A stretch of 64,000 nucleotides of DNA from Chenopodium formosanum (lineage: Eukaryota > Streptophyta > Magnoliopsida > Caryophyllales > Amaranthaceae): positions 48,255,001 to 48,319,000 of the forward strand of contig CM044857.1 in assembly GCA_024500155.1 (NCBI GenBank), read 5' to 3'. Positions 45,496-59,900 of the stretch are shown one piece after another (positions within the stretch are counted from its first letter, which is position 1; each line of letters begins with the position of its first letter). Below the pieces are notes generated by a model. It worked only from the letters and a program-made list of their open reading frames with translations, was not told the DNA's origin and made no database searches. The position numbers and the translations under genes are program-made.

Positions 45496-48400
45496 ATGGT
45501 GGGACCCGCCAGACCGCAGTTCGTGCTGTTCGGATCATCGATTGTTCAATACAGCTTCAGTAATGGCGGTTGGGGTGCCACTCTTGCTGATATTTATGCT
45601 CGCAAGGTTTATTCTCTCTCATTTTTTTTTTGTTTAAAGATTTAATTTTTATGTTAGTTTAATGTGAAAGTTGTTATCTTTTGCGGTGAATTTAGGGTGT
45701 TGATGAATCAAATGATCTTGTTATAGTTGAAATGATTTGATTGTGAATGATGATTTTCTTTAATGATTGATTATGTATTTCATTGTGTATGTGAAATTTC
45801 ATTGATATTAGTGTGTTTTTGGTTTGTACTTTGTGGGGTTATGATATGTTGCGTTAAAGGTGTTTTTGTGAGTTTGTTTTGATATTAATATTTTAAGGTT
45901 GTACAGCGTTTTCTTAGGAAATGAAACAGGATTGACATATGTAAGTCATGTAGAAGGATGTTTGTAATGCTTTCAGGGCCAATGCTACATGGGTATTTTG
46001 TTTTTGGTTTGATCGTAGTCATGAGACGGAAAATGTCACCATTCAACCGTCTCACACTTATGCTTTATAGATTAATGGCTCTCCTAGGCAACAACAATGT
46101 TACTTTACACAAGTTGTTGGGCAAATAGCTTCTAAAAGAGGCTTTTTTTTTTATTAATATAATTAAAAGGGTAGTAGGATGTTGATTGGTAGTATGAGTA
46201 TGACCTGTTAAAATTATTAATGCTAGTTCACATGTTCAATCAACTCACCAATATGGTAAATGTGTAGCAAGCTTTGAGTATGGGCTTTTTTGTAGGGGAA
46301 AAAAACATTGAAATTTAAAGGCATGTGATATCCTAAGAGTTTGGTCATTACATGTCATCATCAAGCTTGCTCTAATGGCTTGAGTGTTTTCTTGCCATAG
46401 TCTGGCTGCTTAGTTGCTCCTCATTTTCCTGAGGAGATTTGCATTTGACTGTCTATGTTAATTGAGCTGGTGTATATTGACTCTCATGCTGAATTGCTTC
46501 TTTATTTTTCTTACCCTCTTTCTAGGGAGAAATCTAGCGAAATGTTCACTTCAATAGAAGAAGAATTCCTTGTGGAGTATTGATATAACTACTGATGACA
46601 ATCTTGTTTTAATGTACTTTGCGGCTATGTTGGTTCTTATACCATGGTTATTTAGCTTTAAACATCCCACATCACGTCCAGTTTCATCATAGCCATTCCT
46701 TATGTACTCATTTGCTTTTATTAAATCTTGGCTTCTGATATATACAGGCAGACATTTTTGTGCGAGGATATACTTGCTGGAACTCTCGTCGCGCACTGGA
46801 GGTCCTTGATCAAGTTTTTCCAAAGGTAATTCTATCATTATTGGTATTCTTTTTGTTGCAAACACTTTTTTTGAGCCACCTCTTTATGTGAGATCCAACT
46901 GTAACTACTGTGAATGGAAAACTGAATGAGTCTTACATTATGAAAAGCTGGTGTCATCTTACAGGGACTATTAGAGAATGATTTACAAGCCAATTAGCCA
47001 AGGGTATTTGCTGGTTTTAGACAGATGATATAGATGAGCTTATGTGTCTTTGAATGTAAGGAGATAGTGTGAAAATTAGAACAAATGAATGATGTATATC
47101 CCAAAAGATAACATAAAAGCTGTGCACATTAATCAGAATCCGTAACTATTATGGCTTTTTGTTCATTACAATTGGAGGAATGGGCATGTTTGAGAGATAT
47201 TTGGCAGTTGGGTGGACTGGCTAATTACTCATAGTGAAATTGTTTTAGTGATTTGGTACTTGAGAGAAATATGTTATTGGAAGCAGGGATTATTCCATGT
47301 CTTGTGTCATGCTGTCTAGGAAGTAGTCCACGTAAGGGTCATTGGAGATCATCATAATGCATGCCTTAGAGAGTGGAATTTGATGCTAAAACCTATTGTA
47401 TCCTCGGCCTCTATTGTTTCTTAGGTTAAGGCCTCATTGGCAATTACCGTCTTCCTTGAATAGAGAAGATTTTGCTTTAAGTAGAGTGGCTATAAGCAGC
47501 CACATGCTCATCTCAGAGGGCTGTTTGTGTTATGGATTGAGCATTGTAGGTCTGAAAAACTGCTGCTGTAGCTTTTGAGTTCCCTGCCAGATGAATTGTG
47601 AAGAAATACTTGTAGAATTGTTGCTATTGTGCTGAGCTTCTGCCCTAATCAATTATTGCTTTTTTTGGTTAATAATTTTTGTTTATATGTTAAACGTAAT
47701 TCAATAACAATTATCTCCTTGAATTTGTTAGACACATCATGCTCATCACTCATCAATCCTGAGAATCTGGTTGAAGATTGTCATTTTCATAATTGCAACT
47801 GTCAGTTTCTTAATTGCTAGTCCTGTTATGAATCCGACAAGATGGAGATTCTGTAGATCTGCTTCTAAAATAAATAGCAGACTTGTGACCCTTTTATGAT
47901 CCTTGCTGAAATTACCTTGATTAAATTTTTTTTTTTTGACCCCCTTTTCCCTGAGGACAGGTATTTGAATGCCCCTGCTAATACAAATATTGTATCTTTT
48001 CAATTTGTGAGGTGGCTTGTTATCCATCTGTCTGTTTGGCTTATTGGGTCAGTTCTGCCGAGCTGTATGGGCCGTGTAGCTTATCACTTATGTGATACAG
48101 AGTACGAGTATTCTGTTTCATTTGTTTTTAAATTGGGAAATTTTACATGGTGGTCATTTAATTATTGATTTTTCTATACAGTGGGATTTTTTTTTGGTCT
48201 TATTCTAAAGAGTGACCCTATGATTTTGTATACATCTCTAAGACTCTAACATGCCCTTATTTTGATGTTTGATTTTGGTGTTTCTAACCTTAAAGTTAAA
48301 TAAATAAAATTACTACCTAGTGGTTAGAGATGGGTTGTTTTGAGTGGGTGGGGGTGGTTTTGGGATGGGGTAGGTTGTTTCGGCTGGGTGGGTGGTTTGG

Positions 48401-50300
48401 GGTGGGTTTAAGGTGAGGTTGGGTGATTAGTGGGTGTGGGTGGGGAAGGCGGCGGCTGGGTGGCAGTGGGGCAGCTACGGCGCCGGTGGTGGTTGGATTA
48501 ATTAAGAGGGTAAGTTAATAATTTTACTTATTTATGTTAAAAATTGACCATAAAACACCAAATGTTAGCCATAAAACATCCATTAGGGCACGTTACAGAT
48601 AATATGCACAAGTAGATGGTACCTTAGGATTTGGCCATAAAACACCATATACAAAGTGAAATAATTAGAGGCCACCATGTGGAATTTCCCTTTTTAATTG
48701 ATGCTGAAAAAACTCCGTCCCCTTTGCCTCTATTGTCCCTCTTTTGCTTTATCATTGTCTTTCTGTGGTTAGATTTATGAAATTTGACTTGTTAGACAGC
48801 TTTCCTTTTCTACAAAGTATATTGCAAAGGATGTCTTTAGCTGTGTTTGTGTTGCATTATAGTCCACATGAGAAAATGTGTACTGCTCTGCCTTTGACGT
48901 TCATTCTTTGTTGATTGTTCACATATATCAATGACTTATAATTGCACTTCCAGCTAAGATTTTGACCTTGATTTTATATTTTTGACTCTAGGATGCTAGT
49001 ACTCAACCTTCATTGGTAATAGTGTACTTCGGAGGTAATGATTCGATGGGCAGCCACCCATCAGGCCTTGGCCCTCATGTGCCGCTTTCAGAATACGTTG
49101 AGAACATGAGAAAGATTGCTACTCATATTAAGGTGTTGCTGCCTTCTTTGCTTTTTGAGAAGTTTTAGCTCTTATGCTGTGTACATTGTACTCCATATAT
49201 TATATGTAATTATCACTGTATAAAGCGGGTTTTTGAGGGCCTGAGGCTGTAATATAGTCTGCCCTTTTCTTTCAATCATCTCAAATTCTGCATCTTAAGA
49301 AGCTGTTCATGTGATGAGATTTCTCTTAAGATTAAAAGTCTCTAAGGAAATGGCAACAATGAGCAAAGATTGGATTTATATGCCAAAATTATACTTCACC
49401 TGAAGTTCTCATTTAAACAACTGAAGGACTTATAATTTTCTGCAAATTATTCTGTTTCTTAGTCTTCTTGCAACTACACTGCATATTATGTTTATTTGAA
49501 TCCTTTGTTCCTACATATTATCTGAAGTCTAATATAAGTGTCTGCAAATTAGGGTCTTTCAGATACAACACGGATTATTTTCCTTAGTAGTCCTCCGGTG
49601 AATGAAGACCATATTCGAGAAAACAGAAGGTTCTCCTTTTAGACCTCTTCTTTTGTTTAAACTTTCTACATCACAGGATTATAATTTTGAAGTAGGTGTT
49701 TCTGTTGAACCAGTATATATCTATCAGAGCTACATCGATCAAATGAACAATGTCAAAGATATTCTGAAGCTCTGATAGAGCTATGCAGGGAAATGGATTT
49801 AAAAGTGATTGATCTTTACTCTGCAATCCAGAAGAGGGAGGACTGGTTGACAGCTTGTTTTACGTAAGTTTGATAATTTTCCTGCTTTGACCTCTAACTA
49901 AACTGTTTTGAAGACTTTCACTTGCTGCTTTAATCCTGAATTATTTTCGCATGCATTCAGCATTGAATTATCATTGAAAAACTTACTAAATTTAGAATGT
50001 GACCAATTATTTTGGTAAATTATATAAAGACTTAAACTATTACAAAGAAAAGTATCTCAACTTTATGTTGATTTTGTACTTGGCAGAGATGGGATACATT
50101 TCTCTGCCGAAGGAAGCAATATATTGGTAGAAGAGATACTGAAGGTGCTCAAGGAAGCAGACTGGGAGCCGAATTTGCATTGGAAATCCATGCCAACTGA
50201 ATTCGCTGAAGACTCCCCATACTATATGGTTTCTATTGATGGGACTAAGGCATTAAACGGGTCAGACTGGACATTTCACCGGAAAATTCAGTGGGACTGA
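45496..50300 (+). CDS. CPRD49: GDSL/SGNH-hydrolase esterase, CPRD49-like
   Basis: Six exons, 45496-45606, 46748-46825, 48992-49132, 49553-49629, 49714-49863 and 50087-50300, all GT..AG, give 256 aa, the same length as Arabidopsis CPRD49 as I recall it. Block I reads FGSSI with the catalytic Ser at 15 (GDS replaced by GSS, normal for this branch). Block III is GGNDS at 77-81 and the catalytic Asp-His pair lies in DGIH at 187-190. There is no signal peptide, so it should be cytosolic, unlike secreted GDSL lipases. The branch is related to yeast isoamyl-acetate-hydrolysing esterase; in plants an acetylesterase or small-ester hydrolase role is likely, substrate not shown here. I chose the ATG at 45496 because the conserved MVGPARPQFVLFGSS begins there. 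Intron 2 contains a Mutator-like element. The 3' end converges on MER3 about 660 bp away. Confidence 0.94.
48135..48690. mobile_element. Mutator-like non-autonomous element in esterase intron 2 (556 bp)
   Basis: GGGAAATTTTACATGGTGGTC at the left and the complement of GAGGCCACCATGTGGAATTTCCC at the right are inverted ends. The flanks TTTTTAAATT (48125-48134) and TTTTTAATT (48691-48699) differ by one A, consistent with a 9-10 bp Mutator-type duplication. The interior (48330-48500) is a strongly G-rich strand of GGGTGGG-type words. The same end family bounds 16530-17543 in opposite orientation. Confidence 0.72.
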
Positions 50301-50960
50301 ACTGTTTTAAGGATTTTTCTGCTGCCTCTTCTAAGTATACATCCTTTTCAGGATCGAGTATCTTTAGCAGAAGTGGCTGCTTTAGCTTGGAGATAGTAGT
50401 TGGATGAATGGCCTAATACTGGCTCATATTTACCTCGATCATAATTTTATTATATACAGTGAACAAGAAATTATTTGTCGTCGGGGCCCCTACATCGTAG
50501 TATAATTGTGGCTTATGTAGTTCTACTGCTTTCTTTACAGTTATCTTGTTCTTAGTTGATTGTAGACATCTACTCTCATCTTCTGTGGAATCATTGGAAT
50601 AGATATTTGCTTATTCTGTAATCAAATTGTGCATGTGGTAGCTTGCAAAGTACAGCACCAGTTTCTGCCTTTACGATATTAACCGTAATTAGATAAATAA
50701 TACAAGTACGACTGTACGAAGAATCATATACTACGTAGATTTGATAGGTTCCTTAAAAGAACAAAAAATGAGAACAAAATTTTCGTATCATATTCACATT
50801 TTATACTACTGTATTAATTTTGACGACTATTTATATTAATATAACCATTATTATATGTAGTATTATCTTTAACAAAAAAACTGTTACTATATTAGAAATG
50901 ACTACTGTACTTTTTACGAGCCAGATCAGGTTGAATCCAAGAAATAAATCAGGCTAAAAA
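50301..50960. other. Shared 3' region between convergent genes
   Basis: The esterase (plus) and MER3 (minus) end 660 bp apart. The interval should hold both 3' UTRs. No additional gene is visible. Confidence 0.6.
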
Positions 50961-53900
50961 TCAGAGAAATGAGAAGACACTCTTGAATCCGAGAAATGAG
51001 TTGACATCCCTGGTTCTGTCCCCAGTTTCAAGTGAACAGCTTCCTCGACTTGCTTCCATTAGATGATTTAGTGTGGTACCGCTTTTAGGCTCTGCAGAAT
51101 CGCCTGGAGGCTCGTAGTGGACATCTTTCCTTGACAGTGAAGAGTTGAGAGATGGATTAGCATTATATGTTCTGTTGGGTTGATTGTTGAAGAGGTCAAA
51201 CGGAAGATCCAATGATTTTCTTGAAGTTGAAGATGCACACTTCATGTCCTTAAAGGTTCCTGCAGGCGAATGTACAGTGTACTCATGCTCAATTGTTTCG
51301 GGATCAGAAAAGATCAGAGAACCAACTGGAGGTTCATATGACTTTTTCTCATTGGCAACATTCAGATGACCCAGTGTTTGCTCCTTGTCAGAAAAGTTCC
51401 CTTGTACTCCAGCAGAAAACCCTTCTTTGGTGTTTGATGTATTGATCACTGGTAAATTTTTGGACCTTTTCCTAACATGATCAAGTATATGCTCAAGTCT
51501 TCGGACTTCTTTTCTGTTTACTTCTATTCGAGAATGAAATACGCCTGATACAACATAAAACGAAGGTTAAATTGCGCATGAGGTGCAGAATTGAAGTTGT
51601 AGTGATCGTGTTATTTTACCTGCCGACTCTTCAACATTATTGGTCCCTTGATTAACAGTTGCATCTCCATTGATGTCTAGATGGCCACTGTACTGTCTTT
51701 TTAAATTAACCATATGTTGATTGACAGTATTTCCCTCAACTTCTTCAGAATATTCAATCATGCCAGGAGAAACATGCTGCTCTACACAAATACTCTTTGT
51801 TGGCAAAGTTGAAGCTTCAGACGTAGTAAAATTAATGGCACTGGACTTCTTTATGGCAGGGAAATCATTGGCCTTTTTACGAATGTGATCAAAGATTGTA
51901 CTCCCAGATATAATCTTGCAGTCATCCTCAGCAGCTTTACCATCAAAACTACCTTCAAGAACACACCTCAACACAGATTTTAGTATCCATAAACAGAAAA
52001 CAAAGTGAATATGAGGTTTTAGTGTTTTTAGCCATACCTTCATCTGGCTCATCATCTATGAGTTTAAAAGAGGGCCTGTCAAAACAAAGATTCAGAAGTA
52101 AGAAACAAATGTCAACTATGCCAGTATTTTCCCTAATTTTTCGTGTGTGTGTGTGTTGGTGTTTGGGGGGGGGGGGGGGGGGGGGGCAGTGCCAAGCAAG
52201 ATTAAAGTTCAGTTACATGTCATCAATTTTTTTATTGACTTTGGTTCGGGTTGACTGCTCCTTGGCTTGTTTTACACTTCCCCTAGTGCTTTTGAGTGGA
52301 GAAGCTTCTGCAGGAGGTAGGACAGAGGAAGATCTCTTGGTTCCAAGTCTAACAGTCACATTTGACTTGATCCCTTCAAGGTGCTCAATCTGATGGTGTA
52401 TATCAATACCAACTGCATGGAGTACAGCATAATATAATTTCACGTTTATGTACCAGAGTGTGCAGAAATACAAAAGAGCTCCCACCCCCAGATGAAGCTA
52501 CTTCCTCTGTCCCATTTTATTTGCTTGATTTGTCAAAACATGAAGATCAACAACTTAGTCTGCACAATAGTACAACTACCCAAATCTACACTTTGCTAAT
52601 TACATGGCAAGTGCGAAATTTGTAAAAACGGTTTTGTGATTTCCAAATGGCTCTTAAATTTTCCAAAGTCAATTCATGACCCATCTATGATGAATGTAAA
52701 AGGAAAGGAGCATCATCTAATTATCTGAATCCAGAAAATCCTAACAAGAAATAACAATTAATAAAGTAAACAAAACGAGACAGGGAATGGCAACATATAA
52801 GGAAAAAAAAAAAAAAAGACATTTATATGTTAAGATCAGAAGTCTTACTGAATTCTTCAAAAACCAAATTAGCCTTTACAGTTGATTTTCCTTGTAGATG
52901 GTTTGGCAAAACCACTGTCGTCTGGTATGGGCTGTAAACAAAAGAAATTATCTCCAACAACAGATGCAAGAAGGTAGCAACTTTCACCAACTAATTTGAC
53001 TCTTGTATCTCCAACAACAGATTCTTGTATTTTTAAAGAAATTATCTCCAACAACAGATGCAAGAAGATGCAGAGAATACAAGGAAATACTTTGACTTAC
53101 AGCACGGAATAAAAATACAAGAATCTGTTCTTTAAAAATGAAATTTTCTGATATTTCAGGAAGCCTCAACAAGATAATTACATCTGAAGTGAATGAGCAT
53201 CTCAGCCTATTAATTTCTACTTTTGTGATAGTAACATGTTTTTTATAAGTGTTTATCTCACAGCTACACTCCCAAAAGAAGTTTGAGATAAATATACAAT
53301 CATGCCATTGGCTAATGGCATTCCATATGTTCATAAGTTATCAAAGAAATGAGCCATTTGAAGCTTAATATTTTGCAGCCAAATAAAGTGAGAAATTGAG
53401 TGATCATACCTGAGAAAATCGTCCACCCTGCCACAATATTTGAAGAGTATTAATACAGTTTTATCACTATTATGAGAATGACAGGTCATAGCACATATTT
53501 TCAGGAAGTTCAGTAATATGGTAAAAACAGCTTCTTGTGTTTTCCTCTTTATGCAAACCACCCAATCATAAAAGTAATGCCTCAAAATAATGGGTGATGA
53601 ATAGATGAAATGATTTCAAGTGAAACTAGTATCACCTGATTTTCTCATGGTAGATGATCATATTTTCCTCTTCCATACCAACAACCTGCAAAGAATGAAT
53701 TCCCAAACCAGCCATCCGAAATTTAGTACACCAGATTTTGTTTTATATCAAAACTTAAAAATCAATTCCAAATAATTTACCATATCAGCATAATGCCGTT
53801 TGTTAGATTGGGCCTGTGTCAGCCTAGTCAAAGTTACTGCCAGCTTGGGCTTTCCTTGCCCCTGGCCTTCAGTTGCCTCAATCTTCATCTCAACTTTTGG

Positions 53901-56900
53901 AGGCAAAGAAAGTAAAGACTCCTTAATATGATCTCCAAATGGAAATTTCCGATTGGCAACAATTTCTATTCTCCTAGGATCAGCTTCAGCAAGGGTCTCA
54001 AATGAAGTTATTCCCATAGAATGCAATGCCTGAGCATAAAAGCAGTTTGCAATCTTAACCCTAGAGTAAACTTTCCATCAGCATCTCAAAGCATATATGG
54101 TGTCTAGTTACCTTTGCCGTCACCATTCCAATGCCAGGTAATTGCTTCAACAAGTAAGGACAGCTATCCCACAGTTTATGATGTAGAGATTTTGCAAGAG
54201 CGATAGAGTTCAATGCTCCTTTATAGTTCTTTTTAAAGAAAAAGTACTCTTTCATGCACTTGGCAATTCTACATCCATTTGAGCATATAGAATTTGCATC
54301 CTGTATGAACATGAACCAGAGCACAGTGCATAAGACGGAGGTCAACCCAGTCATAAATAGACTGAATTCAAGAAGTAACATATAACCAGACCTGGCTTAA
54401 GGATAAATCATGGACCAGAGGATCTCCAGTCAAGCAATCATTGACCAAAACAAATATTTTCTCTTCCCTTGTCTGAATGCGCTTTTTCTTTTTCCCTTTG
54501 TCTCCAAGGATGTGAAAACGAAGGCGGCCATCTTTGTCAGCATTGACATCATTTAGAAGCTTTTTCTCATTACGTCTAAGCTGTATCCCTATATTCACCA
54601 ACCAAGGGAATAAATCAGCACTCCATATTGCAGGAAATCGCACAAAAATTAATATACTCCATACATACAAGCTAACTCCTCTGCTCGGCAAACAATATGA
54701 AGTGCATCTTCTAGGCTGCAGTTTGATTGAGTCTGCATAATGTATTTCATCGTGTTGAACTTCAAATAATACTTCGTCATCAATCTTCCAGGCTCTGAAA
54801 GTTTATTCAGCAAAGCTCGTTAGTGCACTAACCTGTCCCCCCACCCCCATCTTTAATGGTGAAGAGAGGATACAATCATGTGAGGCATAAGATTATATTG
54901 AAAAATTCTATTTATGAGCCAAGCCTACCTAGTGGCTTCAAGAGGAAACCGTCTTCATCAGTCCAGATCAACTGGTTTCTTGATAACTCGCTGACTTTCT
55001 TAACACAAATATCTGTGACAGTCATATGTACCATTGGATAAGATCTAAAATATATTACTGTATGGAATGTAGTTATACTATCGCAAACAGCAAAAAAAAA
55101 AAAAATAAATAAATAAAGAAAAAGAGAGAGAGAGCAATGAAACTAGTACCTTGCATATGACTCTCAATACGGTCTCTAGAAATCCCTTTCTGAATAGCAT
55201 AAGTCTCTGGGTTCTGAAAGTACTGAAAGAATTAGCTAAGACAATTGTTACAGAGTGATCAATGGTATATATTTCAAGATACTTGCCTTTTTCATCCTGA
55301 CATACAAGTATGAACACTTTATCCATTCAATTGCCCGTGTAATGTCAGGGATAGTTAGTTGTACTATTTCCGCAGTCAAATGCTCCATTATGCAAGAAAG
55401 TAATCTAGCAGTAGAGAAACTATAACATATAAAAATTATATACATTAAGTATAGAACTATGCATTATGAATTTTGAGGGTCCATACATACTGTGATTCTA
55501 CAACTTCACATCCATTCAAAAGATTTTCATACAAATGTACCTAAAAGAAACGTGTAGCATGAGCAGTTTAAAAATTAGATTAAGGATAAACATTAATAAA
55601 GATAAAACTAGGAAAGAGTACAAGTAAGAAGTACAAATTTGATCATTATGGGCTAGGAGAGATCAGGTTATGACTGACTGTTTCCCTTCTTGTCATGATG
55701 ATAACCAGTCCTGTATCGTCAAAAGGTGGACGACCAGCTCTACCACACATCTGCAAGGTTACCAGATTACGTCAAACGTGATAAAAATAAAGATACACCT
55801 GAAGACAACAGATTCAGAACGGGGATCTGTAACAACAATATTATTTTCTTTTCTCAAGGGAAGAATGCTGAACTTTATGTCTGAACATTTAGAATTTCTT
55901 AGTTGAGTTATAAACTGAACAATATCCATGTCTTTTGGAAGCTGAAGAAATAACACTGACCAGCCAAGCATAATAATTTATGGAATACCAACTCTTTGAT
56001 CAGTTTACTGCCAATTCTTTACTTGAGTTATTGAAGACTTTACAAGAACCCTGTTAATTGTCTGAAGTGATTATATTGCCGAAAATAATACCTACTCTTC
56101 ATTGTTTCAGAATAATCCCAAGAGGTGTTAAAAATTTCATTTCTATGGAAAAAAAATAAATCATTAAAAGAAGATACAATTTATTAAAAAATTCACCACT
56201 TTCTTTTCTCCATCTCACTTGCTTCTAAAAAGCTTTGAACCTTTGCAAATCCAACTCTTCATTCCACCACAAGTATCCATGTTAGATACTCAACACTTCA
56301 ACATGGCTATGAGCACTTGACAGTTGACGCTTACTTTTACAACCCTAGAAGAATTATCCGAGACAAACAAGAATATCTAGTCCAAGTATCAAAGCTGTAA
56401 ACTCCCTCCCTTAGTAGGCAGAGCCACATAGCTGTTTCTCATATAAAAGTGAAAATTATAGCACCAGTTTCAATATTTTGGTTTCTGTGTATTGGTAAGT
56501 TGACGTTTAGGTTATTAAGATTCTTAAGTGTCTTACTGACTTAATTATATGAGCCTTAATTACTAAAATGAGTGAGTGACAAACTGTTGCTTCCCTATTT
56601 CAAAGTTGAACAAAGGGTTCACGTTTTATTTAGCGTACAAAGATTGCACCTTAAAAGGTCTCACTTGGTAAGATAAATTAATAATTTCGGTAAACAGGTG
56701 CAAAATATTGAGGGGTTTTTAACTTCACAATTTCTCACTATGTAATACTTTTTAAAAGGTTTTGTAGATTAGATAATATACAACAAATGTCTTTCCAATT
56801 TTGATAGCCAAGTGATTATAAAAAGGATTATGCAGCCTAGTGTCCACACAAAAGTAGAAGATTGTAGGAATAATCCCAATAACACAAGGGACCCTGGATG

Positions 56901-59900
56901 GAATGTCTTTATAGATGGAACAGAACTACATATTCAGAAGTCAAATAAAAAGTTGAAACAGTCATGTGTAATTAATGATATACCTGTAAAACAATGGATC
57001 TGTCATACTCCGTGTAGCTGCCTTTTTCCTTATTACTGGAGATAAAGGTACCCAAAGATCAAAGACAGTACTATTTTCAATATTTCATTCTATTTTTTTT
57101 TTAAAAAAAAGGATGTGTAAACATACTAGTGCTGTGTAGACTTGATCACCACTGTATGTGCCGGTAGGTTGATTCCATGTGCTAGCGTGTTTGTTGTGCA
57201 AAGAACTTGAATATCACTATTAAGGAAAAGATTCTCTACAAGGTTTCGATCCTTCATGCAAAGACCGCCGTTGTGATAACCAACTGTAAGCATCCAATAG
57301 GCTTGTGAACAAAATAGATGTCCAGCATAACCAAACATTGAGACTAAATATTTTTAAAATGGTTTCCGATTAGGTCAAATTTATACCACCATAGGGAATG
57401 TATGATTGCAGCTGTTTATCACTGCATGACAATGAAGCTTCTCGCAATCTCTCTAGTTGCTCATTTGTCTTGATGAATGGATTTGAATACCCAAGGGTCA
57501 TGGCTGTCTGAGAGATCTTCTGTGCTGCTTCTTGTGCTCCCTTTCTGGTCGAACAGAAAACTAAAGCAGATTTTCCTCTAGAATACTGCATCAAAATATC
57601 TGCAAAAAAATTTAAACATTCTAATGAGTTTGAAGTAGAAAAAACTATTAAAATTAGTTAACTCTGACTCTAAGCTATATGGCTTGAACTTACCAAAGAT
57701 GTAGTTTTGGAGGCGCTGGAAGAGGGCAACAAAGTAAAAATCAGCAATGACAGCAACATAAAGTGGAAAGTCAGATAAACTCCCATAGCTTCTAACTAGC
57801 ATGCCAAAGAAATTTACTCTATGAACAAAGCAATAGAACAGTGTATCTGGTTAAATAATCAGTTTGCTTTTAGTCAGATTAAGACTCATGCCTTTTCGAA
57901 GAGAAAATCATTTTTGGCTGCTGCATACCCTATAAAAGACATTGATAGATGAAATAAGAAGCAGGACATCAAATTTATAATAATGGGGGGAAAAAAACAA
58001 ACAAACAAAACAAAACAAAAAACTAATGATAGAAGAAAGGCGTGAATGGAAAACTCGTATGATAAATAAAGTAACAGGTAGATAGCCTAAACATTGACCT
58101 ATCATGCTGAGAAACTCTTCCATTATCATTTACATGATATTTGAGCAAAATAAAACAAGAATTTGCATTTTTTTTTAATTCCCAGTCAAGTTATGAGCTA
58201 GAATATCAGGTACAAAATTTTGCAAATACCAAGAACTTTGGTAGTCAGTTTTACAGGTCTCATTTCTTCACCAAACCTGCAGAATAGCATAAAACAAATG
58301 AGATGTGTAATTGTTTAAAATTTGAACAAAATATCACCAGTCAAATTGGGTGATAGGAGATCATGAAACACCTTTTCATTCCTTGAGGAGGAACCACTAG
58401 CCACTCCGCTGCAGAGAGGATCATTATCCATCATCAAATTATATACAACCAAGTTCTAACAAACAAGAAATGTTCAATTAAAGTGTACCTAGGTCCTCCA
58501 GATTTGGAATTGTAGCTGAAACAGCTATAAATCGTACATGAGCCAGGGGGCTTGATTTCATTTCAGGTCTGCAAGAAAGCATTTTAATCCTGCTCACTAT
58601 TGCTTCCAAAGCAGCACCACGTGGGTCATTTAATAGGTGAACTTCATCGATGAACAGAAGTCCTATGTCACTGAAAAAACTCAAGCCACCATCTTTTATT
58701 TTATAGCGAGTCACAGCATCAAATTTCTGTGAAAGACAAGGGTGCAAACTATCACTTATTACATCTTATGAAAATATACTCTGGGATACTAGAAGTCTAG
58801 GAATATATCATGTGTACCTCAGGAGTTGTTAGAATTATGTCTGCTTCTTGAATATTCTTTGTATTGTACGAATCATTGTCCCCAGTCATCTCAAGGCAAT
58901 TTATGCCCCAAGCACCTAGCTTCCAATCCCAGTCCCTAAGCTTCTCTTGTACCAAAGCCTTGGAAGGTGCTATATAGATCTGTCAAGAAGCAATAATATT
59001 AATCAATAACTGATATGGAGAAAAATAAACAAAATGAAGCACACACTGATCTTAATTCTCTCGTGAACATAGGGTCATGCAGTACTCCAGTGTAATGATG
59101 ATTAATGAAAGTATTTGATGCTTATAGGTAGTGATAGAAGAAAAACCATTCAGGGAGTAATATTCCAGTACTCAATTAAGAAAAGCAGAAGCATCCACCC
59201 AACCACCACAATTCGCTGCAGATTAGAGGATTAAATTGACTATATCGGTTCAGCTTAGATATTATGGAAGTTTTACCAGTAATGCCCAAGACGTTCATGT
59301 CATAAATGGGAAGAAAGTCTCAAGTGTTTCATATTAACTTGAAAAAAATTCAGGAAGCGTAATACAAGGTACAAACAATTACAGATCAACCAAAGGGAAA
59401 CCAGCCATTGAAAAGTTACCGTTTTCAGGGTGCCCTTCACATGGATGAATCTCCCGTCTGCTGAAAGAAACTTTGAGAGGAGCCTTAAAATGCACAGCTC
59501 AAATATCACTGTTTTACCGCTTCCAGTTGGTGCAGAAACGACCATATTCACATCGGAGAGGAAACAGCAAGGAAAGCATTCACTCTGCAGAGAATTGAAA
59601 TATCTACCACCATACAGAGACGCAGAATCTCAGTGCAGTTACAATAAACCAATAATAAACTTAGCGCACCAAAATAAACACTCATAAGTAGTTCTTGTAA
59701 GACAGAAGGAATTCGTCACGTATGGAAAGATATACATACGGCTATAGTGAAAAAGACAAAATGGGATACATTAGCACAGAAAATGTAGTCATATATAAAC
59801 ATTTAAAAAAAAAAGTATGGTGTTCATTTCATAAAATGAGCCTCGTGGCTACAAATAAAACCAATAAGCAAAAAATACATGAACTACTATCTGTAAAATT

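Noticed and set aside
47396..48168. Open frames in the second intron of the esterase gene
   Set aside because: The conserved esterase protein skips this region; part of it is a transposon end.
48330..48500. Telomere-like or satellite array
   Set aside because: The G-rich words are irregular and do not form TTTAGGG repeats.
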